Source: Celeribacter sp. PS-C1 | GTDB lineage: Bacteria; Pseudomonadota; Alphaproteobacteria; Rhodobacterales; Rhodobacteraceae | Direction: 5' to 3' | Assembly (NCBI RefSeq): GCF_019429625.1 | Contig: NZ_JAHXRW010000001.1 | Coordinates: 372,001-436,000 of the forward strand | Length of the DNA stretch: 64,000 bases | In this document: piece after piece, positions 18,048-27,018 of the stretch | Numbering within the stretch: position 1 is the first letter of the stretch | Layout of the letters: each line of letters starts with the position of its first letter | Made by a program: the position numbers and the translations under genes | Notes under the pieces: model-generated | The model's database searches: none | What the model saw: only the letters and a program-made list of their open reading frames with translations | Told to the model about the DNA's origin: nothing

Positions 18048-18740
18048 ATGGTGACTGATATGGATGATTCGGCTCTTTTCTCTTCTCTGTTCTCCTTCCT
18101 CGCCCAAGGCGGCCCGTCGATCTGGGCGATTGCGGCGCTGTCGGTGATTACCCTCGCGTTGATCTTTTGGAAGGTCTGGGATTTGGCCTATATGGGCGCG
18201 TGGCGTAGCCGGGCAGTAAGTGAACGTGCCTTAGCGCTTTGGGCGCAAGGAGATAGCCAATCTGCGCGTGAGGTATTGGCTGGGCGAAAGGGCCTGCGCT
18301 CGCGGTTCCTGCGTGAAGCCTTCGAGGCGCATGAAAACACAGGTTTTGACGATGCGGCGGCAGAAGCTGAGACCACCCGTCTGGCCAAGAAAGACCTCGA
18401 ACGCACCCGCACCGGCCTGCGCCCACTGGAACTCATCTCCACGATTGCCCCGCTTTTGGGTCTTTTGGGCACCGTTTTGGGCATGATCACCGCCTTTCAA
18501 ACCCTGCAAGAAGCCGGTGCCAAAGCCGATCCTGCGATGCTCGCGGGCGGTATTTGGGAAGCACTTTTGACCACCGCCGCCGGTATGGCCGTCGCCATTC
18601 CCGCCTCCATCGCCTTCACCGGCTTCGAGGCCGTCGCTGACCGCCTGCGTCACGAATTGGAAGACATGGCGACCCGCGTCTTCCTGCGTTCCCGTGTGGT
18701 CGACGGCTCCCGCCTGAGCGTCGCTCAAGCGGCGGAGTGA
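18048..18740 (+). CDS. exbB: MotA/TolQ/ExbB proton channel family protein
   Basis: Inner-membrane proton-channel subunit that, with ExbD, energises TonB. Three transmembrane segments are visible: SIWAIAALSVITLALIFW near residue 25, then LISTIAPLLGLLGTVLGMI and LLTTAAGMAVAIPASIAFTG near residues 130-200, with the usual cytoplasmic loop between the first two. The LLGLLGTVLGMI and TTAAGMAVAIPA motifs are diagnostic. The ATG at 18048 has no obvious ribosome site, and an in-frame ATG at 18060 is equally possible. It heads the exbB-exbD-exbD-tonB operon, with a 3-base gap to the first exbD. Confidence 0.9.
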   Translation: MVTDMDDSALFSSLFSFLAQGGPSIWAIAALSVITLALIFWKVWDLAYMGAWRSRAVSERALALWAQGDSQSAREVLAGRKGLRSRFLREAFEAHENTGFDDAAAEAETTRLAKKDLERTRTGLRPLELISTIAPLLGLLGTVLGMITAFQTLQEAGAKADPAMLAGGIWEALLTTAAGMAVAIPASIAFTGFEAVADRLRHELEDMATRVFLRSRVVDGSRLSVAQAAE

Positions 18741-18743
18741 GCC

Positions 18744-19121
18744 ATGGATTTCGGCGCACCCCGGCGCAAACACCGGATGTCGCTCACGCCGATGATCGAC
18801 GTTGTGTTCCTGCTTCTGGTCTTTTTCATGCTGGCCTCGCAATTCGGCACGCCCGCGCAGGTCTCATTGAGCTTGGGCGGCGGCGCGTCGAGCGGCTACA
18901 CCGGCCCCGCGCGTTTGATCCGCGTGGGCGATGAGGCCTTACAGCTCAATGGCGCGGCCCGCAACGAAGGCGACATCCTCGCGGCACTGCCCGGCCTCAT
19001 GGACGGTCCAGAAGACATGATTATCCTGCGCGCAGACGAAGAGGTGCCGATGCAACGGGTGATCGAGGTGATGGAATGGCTCGGCGCCGAGGGCTACAGC
19101 AACCTCGTGCTGGTGGAGTGA
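18744..19121 (+). CDS. exbD: ExbD/TolR family biopolymer transport protein, first copy
   Basis: A 125-residue single-pass protein. The cytoplasmic N-terminus (FGAPRRKHRMSLTPMIDVVF) leads into the membrane helix carrying the conserved Asp of the ExbD/TolR family, in PMIDVVFLLLVFFML, which is essential for proton use. A periplasmic domain follows. It lies 3 bases after exbB and 5 bases before a second ExbD gene. The two copies share the N-terminal membrane motif but differ strongly in the periplasmic part, so they probably form a hetero-ExbD pair. Confidence 0.9.
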   Translation: MDFGAPRRKHRMSLTPMIDVVFLLLVFFMLASQFGTPAQVSLSLGGGASSGYTGPARLIRVGDEALQLNGAARNEGDILAALPGLMDGPEDMIILRADEEVPMQRVIEVMEWLGAEGYSNLVLVE

Positions 19122-19126
19122 GCGGT

Positions 19127-19558
19127 ATGGATTTTTCCAACAAGCCCCGCCAAGCGCCTGCCGAGAGCGTTGTTCCGATGATCAACGTGGTGTTTCTTTT
19201 GCTGATCTTTTTCCTGATGACCGCCCAGATCGCGCCACCTGCACCCATCGAGGTCGAACTGCCCGACGCGGGTGTCGAGGCCGAGGTCGAGGCCGCGTTG
19301 CCGCTGTTCCTCGGGCGCGATGGTCTCTTGGCGTTTCAAGAGGCGCAGGGCGCGGAAGAGGCGCTTCATGCCTTGGAATTGGAGCGTCTGAAACTCTGCG
19401 CCGATGGAGGATGCGACGGAAGTGTAGGCCCCAGTGTGGCGCTTCATGCGGACCGCGAGGTGCCGGCCAAGGATGTTGCGGCGCTTTTACCAAAACTCTC
19501 GGCGCTCGGCTTTTCGCAGGTTGAACTGGTCACCAGCCAAGGCGGAGGTGCGCCATGA
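19127..19558 (+). CDS. exbD: ExbD/TolR family biopolymer transport protein, second copy
   Basis: A 143-residue second ExbD. The opening (SNKPRQAPAESVVPMINVVF) places Asn where the first copy has the conserved membrane Asp (PMINVVFLLLIFFLM against PMIDVVFLLLVFFML). This copy may therefore be unable to carry protons by the usual residue. The periplasmic part has two Cys in LKLCADGGCDGS. The start at 19127 was preferred to an earlier ATG at 19076 that overlaps the first exbD, because it aligns with the family N-terminus. Its stop overlaps the tonB start by 4 bases. Confidence 0.9.
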   Translation: MDFSNKPRQAPAESVVPMINVVFLLLIFFLMTAQIAPPAPIEVELPDAGVEAEVEAALPLFLGRDGLLAFQEAQGAEEALHALELERLKLCADGGCDGSVGPSVALHADREVPAKDVAALLPKLSALGFSQVELVTSQGGGAP

Positions 19559-20391
19559 AGCGGCTTTTGACCGGGCTTTTGTTTCTCGCGCTGGCTGTCG
19601 GGGCGCATCTGGCTGTGGCGGCGATCAGTCTCGCGGATCATTCGTCAGGAACAGAAGCCGCTGGCGCAGGCGGCGAGGCGCATTTGACGCTTCAGGCCTC
19701 TGACGTGGCTTTGGTCGCGATGGTCGACAGATGGGAAACCCCTGTTGAGCAGCCGATCGAACGGCTTGAGATGCCCCGCCCGGAGGAGCCCGTGATGCCG
19801 GTGCAGCCACGGGTGGACCTGCCGGAGATTGATCTCGCCCCGTCGCAAAAGGCTCTGCCGCTGCCCGTTCAGCCACCGCAGCCGACGGAAAGCTTTGCCG
19901 AGCCTAAGGCTCCGATCACTCCGCCGCCGCCAAAACCGCCCGCGCCACCGAAGAAAGTGGAGGCGCCCAAGGCTCAACCGGCAGAGGCCACCCAGCAAGC
20001 CCGTGCAGGTAGCGAACGCACCAGTAGTGCGACCCGTGCCGCAGGCAGCGGTGGTGGCGCGCAGGCAGGGCAGGCCCAAAGCGCGCAAGCGGCGGGCCTA
20101 TCGCAGGCAGCGCGGCAATCGGCGCTGAGCAAATGGCAGTCGATGATCCGTTCGCGCATCGAGCGGCGTAAACGGGCGCCCAGAGGCGCCGGGGCCGGCA
20201 GCGTGACTTTGGTGCTGACCATCGCCAACAGCGGTGCGCTGCAGCAGGTGAGCGTGACGAAAAGCTCCGGTATTTCTGCGCTTGATAGCGCGGCCCTTGC
20301 AGCGGTCAGAGGCGCGAGGTTCCCGCAAGCGCCCAAGGGCCTGACGGACCCTGTATATCGATTCCAGCAGACGATGACCTTCAATAATTGA
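19555..20391 (+). CDS. tonB: energy transducer TonB
   Basis: Links the ExbB/ExbD proton channel to TonB-dependent outer-membrane receptors. Residues 1-27 are the membrane anchor (LLTGLLFLALAVGAHLAVAA). A long Pro-rich periplasmic spacer (about residues 75-150, for example ITPPPPKPPAPPKKVEAPK) and a Gln/Ala-rich stretch follow. The C-terminal TonB fold comes last (VTLVLTIANSGALQQVSVTK, then ALDSAALAAVRGARFPQAP). Translationally coupled to the second exbD through an ATGA overlap. No TonB-dependent receptor is in the window, so the substrate (haem, siderophore, vitamin B12) cannot be named. Confidence 0.92.
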   Translation: MKRLLTGLLFLALAVGAHLAVAAISLADHSSGTEAAGAGGEAHLTLQASDVALVAMVDRWETPVEQPIERLEMPRPEEPVMPVQPRVDLPEIDLAPSQKALPLPVQPPQPTESFAEPKAPITPPPPKPPAPPKKVEAPKAQPAEATQQARAGSERTSSATRAAGSGGGAQAGQAQSAQAAGLSQAARQSALSKWQSMIRSRIERRKRAPRGAGAGSVTLVLTIANSGALQQVSVTKSSGISALDSAALAAVRGARFPQAPKGLTDPVYRFQQTMTFNN

Positions 20392-20483
20392 GCCCTACCT
20401 CGCATCCTTCTGGTTGAAATTGCCGATTCATCTTCGTTGAAAAGGCGTTATGATGAAGAGGCTTATCACTTTGGGGGCGTCAT

Positions 20484-21365
20484 ATGTTTGAGACCCGCCA
20501 CGCTTTCCTTGGGGCGTCCGGCCGAATTGGTCGGCTGTTGCGTGTGGCCGAACGCATGACTGTCGATCGTTCGATGCTCTGGCAGTTTCGGGGGCATGTT
20601 CCGGCGGACACGCGTGGCTTTCAGTGGTCCGATTTCTCTGATCCCGATCCGCTCATGGCTGTGAATCGCAAGGCGCCGATCTCAACGCTTCTTGTGCTTA
20701 GCGGCGTGACCCAGTCGGGGGATAAAAGCGATCCGGTTGCGATGCGGGCGAATATAACTCTTGTCGAACAGGCGATCTCTGCTGCGGCCCAGGCGGGTGT
20801 GCCACGTGTCCTCGTCGCCTCCTCTTCCGCGGTCTATGGCGCAGGGAAGGGGCAACCATTTCGGGAAGCCGAGCCTCTTGATCCGGTCAATGCCTACGGT
20901 GCTTCGAAAGCAGAGATGGAGGCTTTGGCAGCGCGGCGCGCACGGGACGAGGGGATTGAACTCTGCGCGCTTCGTATTGGCAATGTCGCGGGGGCGGATA
21001 TGTTGCTTGGCAACGCTATGGCGCGCCGGGGGGCGCCGCTCACGCTCGATGTGTTTCCGGACGGTGCCGGTCCGCGGCGCTCCTATATCGGGCCGCAGAC
21101 TTTGCTGCAGGTTCTCAAAGCCTTGTCCGACTTTGAGGGGCGTTTGCCTCCGTGTCTCAATGTGGCGGGAACGTCGCCTGTTGAGATGAATGCATTGCTT
21201 GATGCGGCGCAGGTGCCGTGGGAGGCGCGCTCAAAGACCGATCAGGGACATCAGAACATCACTCTGGAGTGTTCCGCTTTGGCCGAGATATGTGCCGGGG
21301 TTGACCTCAGTGGTGGTGCAGAGGACATCATAGCGGATTGGCAGGGCTGTCTGGAGCGGGAATGA
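20484..21365 (+). CDS. NAD-dependent epimerase/dehydratase (extended SDR)
   Basis: A 293-residue extended short-chain dehydrogenase/reductase acting on nucleotide sugars. The Rossmann glycine motif is GASGRIG near the start, catalytic Ser lies in LVASSSAVYG, and the YxxxK pair is in NAYGASKAEME. It is somewhat short for a 4-epimerase (usually about 310-340). Its stop overlaps by 4 bases the start of a phosphoglycosyl transferase gene, so its product probably feeds that glycan. A TATGAT hexamer lies about 30 bases upstream and may be the -10 of this operon. Substrate unknown. Confidence 0.85.
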   Translation: MFETRHAFLGASGRIGRLLRVAERMTVDRSMLWQFRGHVPADTRGFQWSDFSDPDPLMAVNRKAPISTLLVLSGVTQSGDKSDPVAMRANITLVEQAISAAAQAGVPRVLVASSSAVYGAGKGQPFREAEPLDPVNAYGASKAEMEALAARRARDEGIELCALRIGNVAGADMLLGNAMARRGAPLTLDVFPDGAGPRRSYIGPQTLLQVLKALSDFEGRLPPCLNVAGTSPVEMNALLDAAQVPWEARSKTDQGHQNITLECSALAEICAGVDLSGGAEDIIADWQGCLERE

Positions 21366-21976
21366 CATTCGGCAAGCGTCTCTTCGACATCATATTTGCG
21401 TTGGTCCTCGGGCTCTTGCTTTTGCCCGTCATGATGGTGATTGCCGCGTTGGTTCTTTTGCGGGATGGGCGCCCGATCCTGTTTCGATCTGAGCGCATGC
21501 AGACGCCCGAGCGTGCCTTTCAGCTGATCAAATTTCGTACAATGACAGTGAATGCCGCCGATCACGGGGTGTCTGGCGGCAATAAGGATCATCGGATCAC
21601 ACAGACGGGTGCCATGTTGCGGCGCACCCGTCTGGATGAGTTGCCACAGCTTTGGAACATCCTGAAAGGCGATATGTCTTTTGTTGGCCCGCGCCCGCCG
21701 CTTCGCCTCTACGTTGAAAAATTTCCCGAGCTTTATGTGCTGGTTTTGCGCAATCGGCCGGGTGTGACGGGGCTCGCGTCTCTGGTTTTTCATGAGCATG
21801 AAGCAAAGATTTTGGCGTCCTGTCAGAGTTCTGAAGAGACGGATCGGGTCTATAGTCGGCGATGTGTGCCACGAAAAGCACGCTTGGATCTGATCTATTT
21901 TTTGAACTCAAGCATTTGTTTAGATTTGGAGATTATCCTTAAGACAGTGCTGGGGACTTTGCGAAAACTCAAGTGA
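21362..21976 (+). CDS. sugar transferase, PglC/WbaP-type phosphoglycosyl transferase
   Basis: Transfers a phospho-sugar from a UDP-sugar onto undecaprenyl phosphate, the first step in glycan assembly at the inner membrane. A re-entrant membrane helix (KRLFDIIFALVLGLLLLP) leads into the catalytic block: FQLIKFRTM, then TRLDELPQLWNILKGDMSF and VGPRPPL. At 204 residues it is the small, PglC-like form lacking the extra helices of WbaP. The start at 21362 gives an ATGA overlap with the SDR gene; an ATG 24 bases earlier is less likely. The adjacent WbpM/PglF-type dehydratase suggests the substrate may be a UDP-diacetamido sugar. Confidence 0.92.
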   Translation: MTFGKRLFDIIFALVLGLLLLPVMMVIAALVLLRDGRPILFRSERMQTPERAFQLIKFRTMTVNAADHGVSGGNKDHRITQTGAMLRRTRLDELPQLWNILKGDMSFVGPRPPLRLYVEKFPELYVLVLRNRPGVTGLASLVFHEHEAKILASCQSSEETDRVYSRRCVPRKARLDLIYFLNSSICLDLEIILKTVLGTLRKLK

Positions 21977-22027
21977 GCGGCACGTGCTCGCTGAAGTTGT
22001 GTCAAAGTTTGCAAAAAGCGAACACTA

Positions 22028-22056
22028 TTGCTGGACTTGACGATGGTCCATATCTT
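22028..22056 (+). promoter_or_regulatory. candidate promoter for the CapD-like gene
   Basis: TTGCTG and TATCTT with a 17-base spacer, a reasonable sigma-70 type pair for alphaproteobacteria. It would start transcription near 22063 and give a leader of about 40-55 bases. Confidence 0.4.
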
Positions 22057-22116
22057 AGGTTGGGAATATGAGGGGCGGGATCACACTTTTCGAGCGAGTT
22101 GGCTTTGTATAGAAAA

Positions 22117-23988
22117 ATGCTGATCGTAGGACTGACGTCCTTGCCCCACAAAGTTGTCAGGGCGACCCTTTTGGTTGCAGACATCGCGATCATCGCCTTG
22201 GCATTGTCCCTCACCAACCTCTTCTTGCTGGGAACCCATCTGTCGCAATGGCCGAGCGCGACGCTTTGGACCTATCCCGTCTTATTGCTGACCGGGGCTG
22301 CGCTGATCTTTGGGTTGCGGTTGCATCGCATCAAACTTGTGATGCTCAATTCCACCGACATTCTGAACATCGCGCGCGCCAGCTTTGCCTTGGCGATGAC
22401 GCTTTTGGTGGCTTTGTTGGTCCTGAATGGAGCGCGGCCCATTGAAACCGTGTTGATCTTTAGCACCTTCGCCTTTTCCGGCATGGTGAGTGCGCGGGCC
22501 ATCGCTGTGTCGATTCTCGGGCATCTGCGCGAGCGCATGCGCAATCGTACGACGGTCGCTATCTTTGGTGCAGGGGCTGCTGGGGTGCAACTGGCCTCGG
22601 CGCTTAGCCAATCCATGGACATGCGCGTCGTGGCCTTTTTTGATGACAATCCGACGATGCATGGCATGGAGATCGGGGGCATCCCCGTTCTTGCGCCTGG
22701 CGATCTCGTCGGAGAGGTGTTTCGCAACTCAATCAAGAAGATGATGATCGCCTTGCCGGACACGGCGCGGCAGCGTCGCAACGCCATCGTCGAGATGTGC
22801 GATCGAGCAGAGATTGAGGTTCAGATCTTGCCTTCCTTCATCGATCTTCTGGCAGATCGCGGCAATGCCAAGCTGCGCACGGTGGAGCCGCATGAGGTTC
22901 TTGGGCGCGGTAAGGTCGATCTTGAAACGCCTGAGGTCGCAAAGAGTTACGCCGGACGTGTCGTCATGGTGACGGGCGCCGGGGGGTCTATCGGGTCGGA
23001 ACTTTGTCGGCAGTTGATGAACTGTCGTCCTGCGAAAATTATCCTCTTCGAGCGCAGTGAATTTAACCTCTACGAGGTCGAGCGCGATCTGCGCGTTCGC
23101 TCGTCAAAATACAACATTCCGATCAAGGCCTGCCTCGGTTCCGTCACCAATGCCGAGCGTTTGCGGCACGTTATGCGCAGCGAAGGTGTCGAGATCGTCA
23201 TCCACGCAGCGGCCTACAAACACGTGCCTCTTGTCGAGGAGAACGAGATCGAGGGGGCCCGGAACAACATCATCGGGACAAAGACCCTCGCGGATGTGGC
23301 CGTAGAAGAGAACGTTGAACGATTCATTTTGGTCTCCACTGACAAGGCTGTGCGTCCCAGCAGCGTCATGGGCGCGACGAAACGGATCGCGGAACTGGTG
23401 ATCCAAGATATTCAGACACGCGCCTCAGGGACGAAATTTGCTATGGTCCGTTTCGGCAATGTGCTTGGCTCCTCCGGCTCCGTTTTGCCGCTGTTTCAGT
23501 CTCAGATCGAAGCGGGCGGGCCGGTTACAGTCACCCACCCCGACGTGCGCCGCTATTTTATGACCGTGTCCGAAGCCTCTCGCTTGGTGCTTTTGTCCGG
23601 GGCTTATGCTGAGGGCGGTGATGTCTTTGTTCTGAACATGGGTGAGCCGCAGAAAATCATTCATCTCGCGCAAAAATTGATCCATCTCTCAGGGCGCCGG
23701 GTTTACAACCCGCAAACAGGCGAGGGCGACATCGAGATCAAGATCACGGGGTTGCGGCCTGGTGAGAAGCTTTGCGAAGAACTGTTCGTTACTTTGGACA
23801 ACCTGCGAAAAACGCCACACGCCAAAATTCTGCGTGCAGAAGAGGCAATGCTCAGTCAGATCGAAATCGCTGGGATGCTTCGTGAAATTCACAGCGCGAT
23901 CGACAGCGGCAATGCGCTTATGCTGCGCAGGGTTGTGACCGAACGTCTGGATGGTTACCCCGCGCCGCAGGTGCAGCGCGAGGCATAA
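22117..23988 (+). CDS. CapD/WbpM/PglF-like nucleotide-sugar 4,6-dehydratase, membrane-anchored
   Basis: A large (about 623 residues) UDP-N-acetylhexosamine 4,6-dehydratase. Four N-terminal membrane helices (ATLLVADIAIIALALSLTNL and following) precede a CoA-binding-like Rossmann fold (AIFGAGAAGVQLASALSQ, residues 145-250). The catalytic SDR domain comes next (MVTGAGGSIGSELCRQL; LVSTDKAVRPSSVMGATKRI). The catalytic Ser-Met-Lys arrangement (Met where most SDRs have Tyr) is the one known for WbpM-type large enzymes. They make the 4-keto-6-deoxy intermediate for bacillosamine, QuiNAc or FucNAc. The start is uncertain: a TTG at 22099 adds six residues. The ATG at 22117 matches where relatives begin. 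Confidence 0.9.
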   Translation: MLIVGLTSLPHKVVRATLLVADIAIIALALSLTNLFLLGTHLSQWPSATLWTYPVLLLTGAALIFGLRLHRIKLVMLNSTDILNIARASFALAMTLLVALLVLNGARPIETVLIFSTFAFSGMVSARAIAVSILGHLRERMRNRTTVAIFGAGAAGVQLASALSQSMDMRVVAFFDDNPTMHGMEIGGIPVLAPGDLVGEVFRNSIKKMMIALPDTARQRRNAIVEMCDRAEIEVQILPSFIDLLADRGNAKLRTVEPHEVLGRGKVDLETPEVAKSYAGRVVMVTGAGGSIGSELCRQLMNCRPAKIILFERSEFNLYEVERDLRVRSSKYNIPIKACLGSVTNAERLRHVMRSEGVEIVIHAAAYKHVPLVEENEIEGARNNIIGTKTLADVAVEENVERFILVSTDKAVRPSSVMGATKRIAELVIQDIQTRASGTKFAMVRFGNVLGSSGSVLPLFQSQIEAGGPVTVTHPDVRRYFMTVSEASRLVLLSGAYAEGGDVFVLNMGEPQKIIHLAQKLIHLSGRRVYNPQTGEGDIEIKITGLRPGEKLCEELFVTLDNLRKTPHAKILRAEEAMLSQIEIAGMLREIHSAIDSGNALMLRRVVTERLDGYPAPQVQREA

Positions 23989-24095
23989 ACCTCACGTCCA
24001 GACCTTGTTCGGCTTTGGCGGGAAATCTGTGATTCAGTTTTGACGCGAAACGCTTTAACCTGCGTCGAAACAAGAAGACGGTGGGGAGCCGAGCA

Positions 24096-26240
24096 ATGGT
24101 CAAGACGAAACGAGCGGCACAGCGGGACGCGACGCAATGGGCATCTGCGCGTGTTGTCTCGGCAGGGTCTCTGGGTGTTCTTTTGGCTGTTTCTGCTACG
24201 GCCCAAGACGCCGCGGACACACACTACGGTTTTTATGGCAATCCCGGCCTGCTTGATATGCCGACGGCGGAGATGGCGCCGAATGGGCAACTGAGTCTGT
24301 CACACAATCGCTTTGGCCCGATGCGTCGCTCCACGCTGACCTTCCAGATCACGCCAAAGCTGAGCGGCAGCTTTAGCTACACTGGCACAGACGACCTGAC
24401 CGATGATTTCGATGTCTATTGGGATCGAACCTTTGATCTGTCCTATCAGATTGTCGATGAAGGTGTGCTGCGCCCCTCGATCGCCGTCGGCTTGCGTGAC
24501 ATCATCGGAACCGGGCTTTTGAGCAGCGAATACATCGTGGCCACCAAATCCATTGGCGAGCGTTTGACGGTGACGGGCGGGCTCGGGTGGGGGCGGCTTG
24601 CGTCCGAGAATTCTCTAGGTCTGTCGATTGGCGAGCGTGATGAGACGGTGATCGAGACCGGCGGCACATTGAACTCCGGGCAATGGTTCCGCGGCCCTGT
24701 CGGGGCCTTTGGGGGGGTGAGCTACGACCTCACTGACAAGCTGACGCTTTTGGCTGAATATTCATCGGACGCCTATGTCGAGGAAACCGATCGCGGTATT
24801 GTGGACCACACGTCGCCCTATAACATCGGGCTGTCCTATGCGATTCACCCGAATATCTCGATGACTATGGCCTATATGTATGGCGACACTTTCGGGTTTG
24901 GTATCAGTGGCCACCTAAATCCCAATAACCCGGCCTATGCGGGCGGGATCGAAACCGCACCTATGCCGGTGAAACATCGACCGAGCCGGTCTGCCGATGC
25001 GCTCGGTTGGTCCGGGGCCTGGATTGAGGACGGGCGCGATGCGCCGGGCATTCGCAAAGCCCTTGCGGGTGCCATGCTCAAAGAGGGGCTGACGCTTGAG
25101 GCGATGTCTCTCACCGCCACCAAGGCCGAGATCGAATTCCGCAACAATCGCTACCCTGCGCATGCTCAGGCCTTGGGGCGTCTGTCGCGGCTTGCGACGC
25201 GGGCTTTTCCGCCCTCGGTCGAGACCTTTGTATTCACCGAAATTGTTCATGGCATGCCGGTGCAATCTACCGTGATCCGCCGCAGCGCCATTGAACAGCT
25301 TGAATTCGAACCCGCCGGCGAAATGCTCGCCGCCGCACGCTTTGTTGACCCGCTGGCCTTGCCCTCCGATCCGATGGTCCGGGCCGAGGGCGCCTATCCG
25401 GATTTTAACTGGAGTGTGACCCCCTATCTGAGCGCCACGCTCTTTGATCCGGACAGCCCGATCCGCGCTGATCTGGGGCTGCGTGGAAACCTATCCTATG
25501 AATTTGCTCCGGGGCTGTCGCTGACGAGCACCGCGTCTTTGAAACTGACGGGCAATGTCGATGACTTGGAGACGGCGAGTGGCGACGACGAGGCGCTGCC
25601 TCCGGTGCGCTCGAACGCGTCGAAATATTCCAATCAGTTCCAACTGAATTCTCTGGCGGCCAATTGGTATGCGCATCCGGCCGAGAATCTCTTCACGCGG
25701 GTTTCCGTGGGCTATCTGGAGCGTATGTTCGGCGGCGTGGCCGGTGAGGTGCTTTGGAAAAAGCCGGAGAACGCTTTCGCCCTTGGGGCTGAGATCGCCT
25801 ATGTTCAGCAACGCGATTACGAGGACCTTTTCGGCTTTCAGGATTACGATGTGGTGACGGGCCATGTCTCTGGCTACATGGATTTCGGCAATGGCTTCCA
25901 CGGTCAACTCGATGTCGGGCGTTATCTGGCCGAAGACTGGGGCGCGACGCTCTCGATCGACCGCGAATTTAACAACGGCTGGCGTGTTGGCGCCTATGCC
26001 ACACTGACCGATGTGCCGTTTGAGGATTTTGGCGAGGGCTCTTTTGACAAAGGTATTCGGATTTCCATGCCGGTCGATTGGTTCATCGGCACCCCGACGT
26101 CTGAGACCCGCGATCTCGATCTCAATTCGCTGTCGCGCGATGGCGGCGCGCGTCTTGATCTCTCTGGTCGCCTTTACGAACGTGTGCGAGGTGCGGGCCA
26201 GGCCGAGGTTGAGGATCGTTGGGGCCGGTTCTGGAGATGA
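24096..26240 (+). CDS. yjbH: YjbH domain outer-membrane protein (exopolysaccharide)
   Basis: A 714-residue exported protein of the YjbH/GfcD family, predicted outer-membrane beta-barrel proteins needed for exopolysaccharide or capsule. The signal peptide ends at VSATAQDAA. The signature follows: YGFYGNPGLLDMPTAEMAPN. Alternating aromatic/polar strands run through the protein, for example WFRGPVGAFGGVSYDLTD and GYMDFGNGFHGQLDVGRYL. It has a GGGAGC ribosome site. The stop codon overlaps the yjbF start by 4 bases. In E. coli the operon is yjbEFGH; here yjbH comes first, yjbF second, and no yjbG-like gene is present. Confidence 0.9.
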   Translation: MVKTKRAAQRDATQWASARVVSAGSLGVLLAVSATAQDAADTHYGFYGNPGLLDMPTAEMAPNGQLSLSHNRFGPMRRSTLTFQITPKLSGSFSYTGTDDLTDDFDVYWDRTFDLSYQIVDEGVLRPSIAVGLRDIIGTGLLSSEYIVATKSIGERLTVTGGLGWGRLASENSLGLSIGERDETVIETGGTLNSGQWFRGPVGAFGGVSYDLTDKLTLLAEYSSDAYVEETDRGIVDHTSPYNIGLSYAIHPNISMTMAYMYGDTFGFGISGHLNPNNPAYAGGIETAPMPVKHRPSRSADALGWSGAWIEDGRDAPGIRKALAGAMLKEGLTLEAMSLTATKAEIEFRNNRYPAHAQALGRLSRLATRAFPPSVETFVFTEIVHGMPVQSTVIRRSAIEQLEFEPAGEMLAAARFVDPLALPSDPMVRAEGAYPDFNWSVTPYLSATLFDPDSPIRADLGLRGNLSYEFAPGLSLTSTASLKLTGNVDDLETASGDDEALPPVRSNASKYSNQFQLNSLAANWYAHPAENLFTRVSVGYLERMFGGVAGEVLWKKPENAFALGAEIAYVQQRDYEDLFGFQDYDVVTGHVSGYMDFGNGFHGQLDVGRYLAEDWGATLSIDREFNNGWRVGAYATLTDVPFEDFGEGSFDKGIRISMPVDWFIGTPTSETRDLDLNSLSRDGGARLDLSGRLYERVRGAGQAEVEDRWGRFWR

Positions 26241-26950
26241 GAGATATGCTGACTGCCGCGCGTCTGCGCAAAGCTGTTTTGGGCCTCTTGGTGGTGTCGG
26301 GGCTCGCTCTGTCCGCCTGCGGCAATGATGCGAATACCAAACGCACGAAGGCCACGCTTGATGAGGTGAGCAGCCTGATCAAATCCGCTTTTGGCCGGAA
26401 CAAGGGGGCCGCCGGTCCGGGTGATCCCAATGTCATGATTGCCAATGCCTTGAGAGAATTCGAAGATGCGTCCCTGATGTTTGTGCTGCGGGAGAAGACC
26501 GGGGCCTATGGTATGGCGTCGATCTACGGGCAGAATGACCGTGTGACCACATGGGTGACGCGCGATATTGTGAGCCTCAGTTTGGATCGCCCGATGCTGA
26601 CCGCGACGCGGGGCTTTGGCAATGATCTGATGTCGGTCGAGGATGGTGGTGCCGCTGGGTTGATCACCGCGCGTCAGGCGGGGCAGGCTCAAAAGACTTA
26701 CCGCTTCCTGGATGGGCAGGATCGCACCAGCCGTCTGATCCTGAGCTGTTCCATTGTTCCGGGCGAGACCCAGGCGGTGGAGAGTGGGGTTATTTCGACC
26801 TCTACGCGAGTTGTGCGGGAAACCTGCCGCAGGGATGCGTTCAACTTCACCAACACCTATTGGATCGACGCGCAGGGCCGCATGGTTCAGTCTGTGCAAT
26901 GGGCCGGTGCCGAGAATGGCCAACTTGTGCTCCGCCGCGTGAGATGGTGA
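26237..26950 (+). CDS. yjbF: YjbF family lipoprotein
   Basis: A 237-residue lipoprotein of the YjbF/GfcB family, associated with exopolysaccharide secretion. The signal peptide ends in the lipobox LALSAC, which makes Cys the mature N-terminus. The rest (SMEDGG-type loop, YRFLDGQDRTSRLILSC, VVRETCRRDAFNFTNTYWID) fits the family. The start at 26237 gives an ATGA overlap with yjbH; an earlier in-frame ATG at 26219 adds six residues and is unlikely. A stem-loop follows downstream, but its U-tract serves the opposite strand. Confidence 0.88.
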   Translation: MRDMLTAARLRKAVLGLLVVSGLALSACGNDANTKRTKATLDEVSSLIKSAFGRNKGAAGPGDPNVMIANALREFEDASLMFVLREKTGAYGMASIYGQNDRVTTWVTRDIVSLSLDRPMLTATRGFGNDLMSVEDGGAAGLITARQAGQAQKTYRFLDGQDRTSRLILSCSIVPGETQAVESGVISTSTRVVRETCRRDAFNFTNTYWIDAQGRMVQSVQWAGAENGQLVLRRVRW

Positions 26951-26966
26951 GCGGGAGCGACACATG

Positions 26967-26990
26967 AAAACGGCGGCTCGAAAGCCGCCG
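26967..26990 (-). terminator. rho-independent terminator of the YjbE-like gene
   Basis: Perfect 8-bp stem CGGCGGCT / AGCCGCCG with a 4-base loop that reads TTCG on the minus strand (a stable UUCG tetraloop in RNA), followed on that strand by TTTT. It lies about 30 bases past the end of the minus-strand gene. Confidence 0.75.
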
Positions 26991-27018
26991 CTTCAAACCT
27001 TCGGGCTTTGACCCACGC

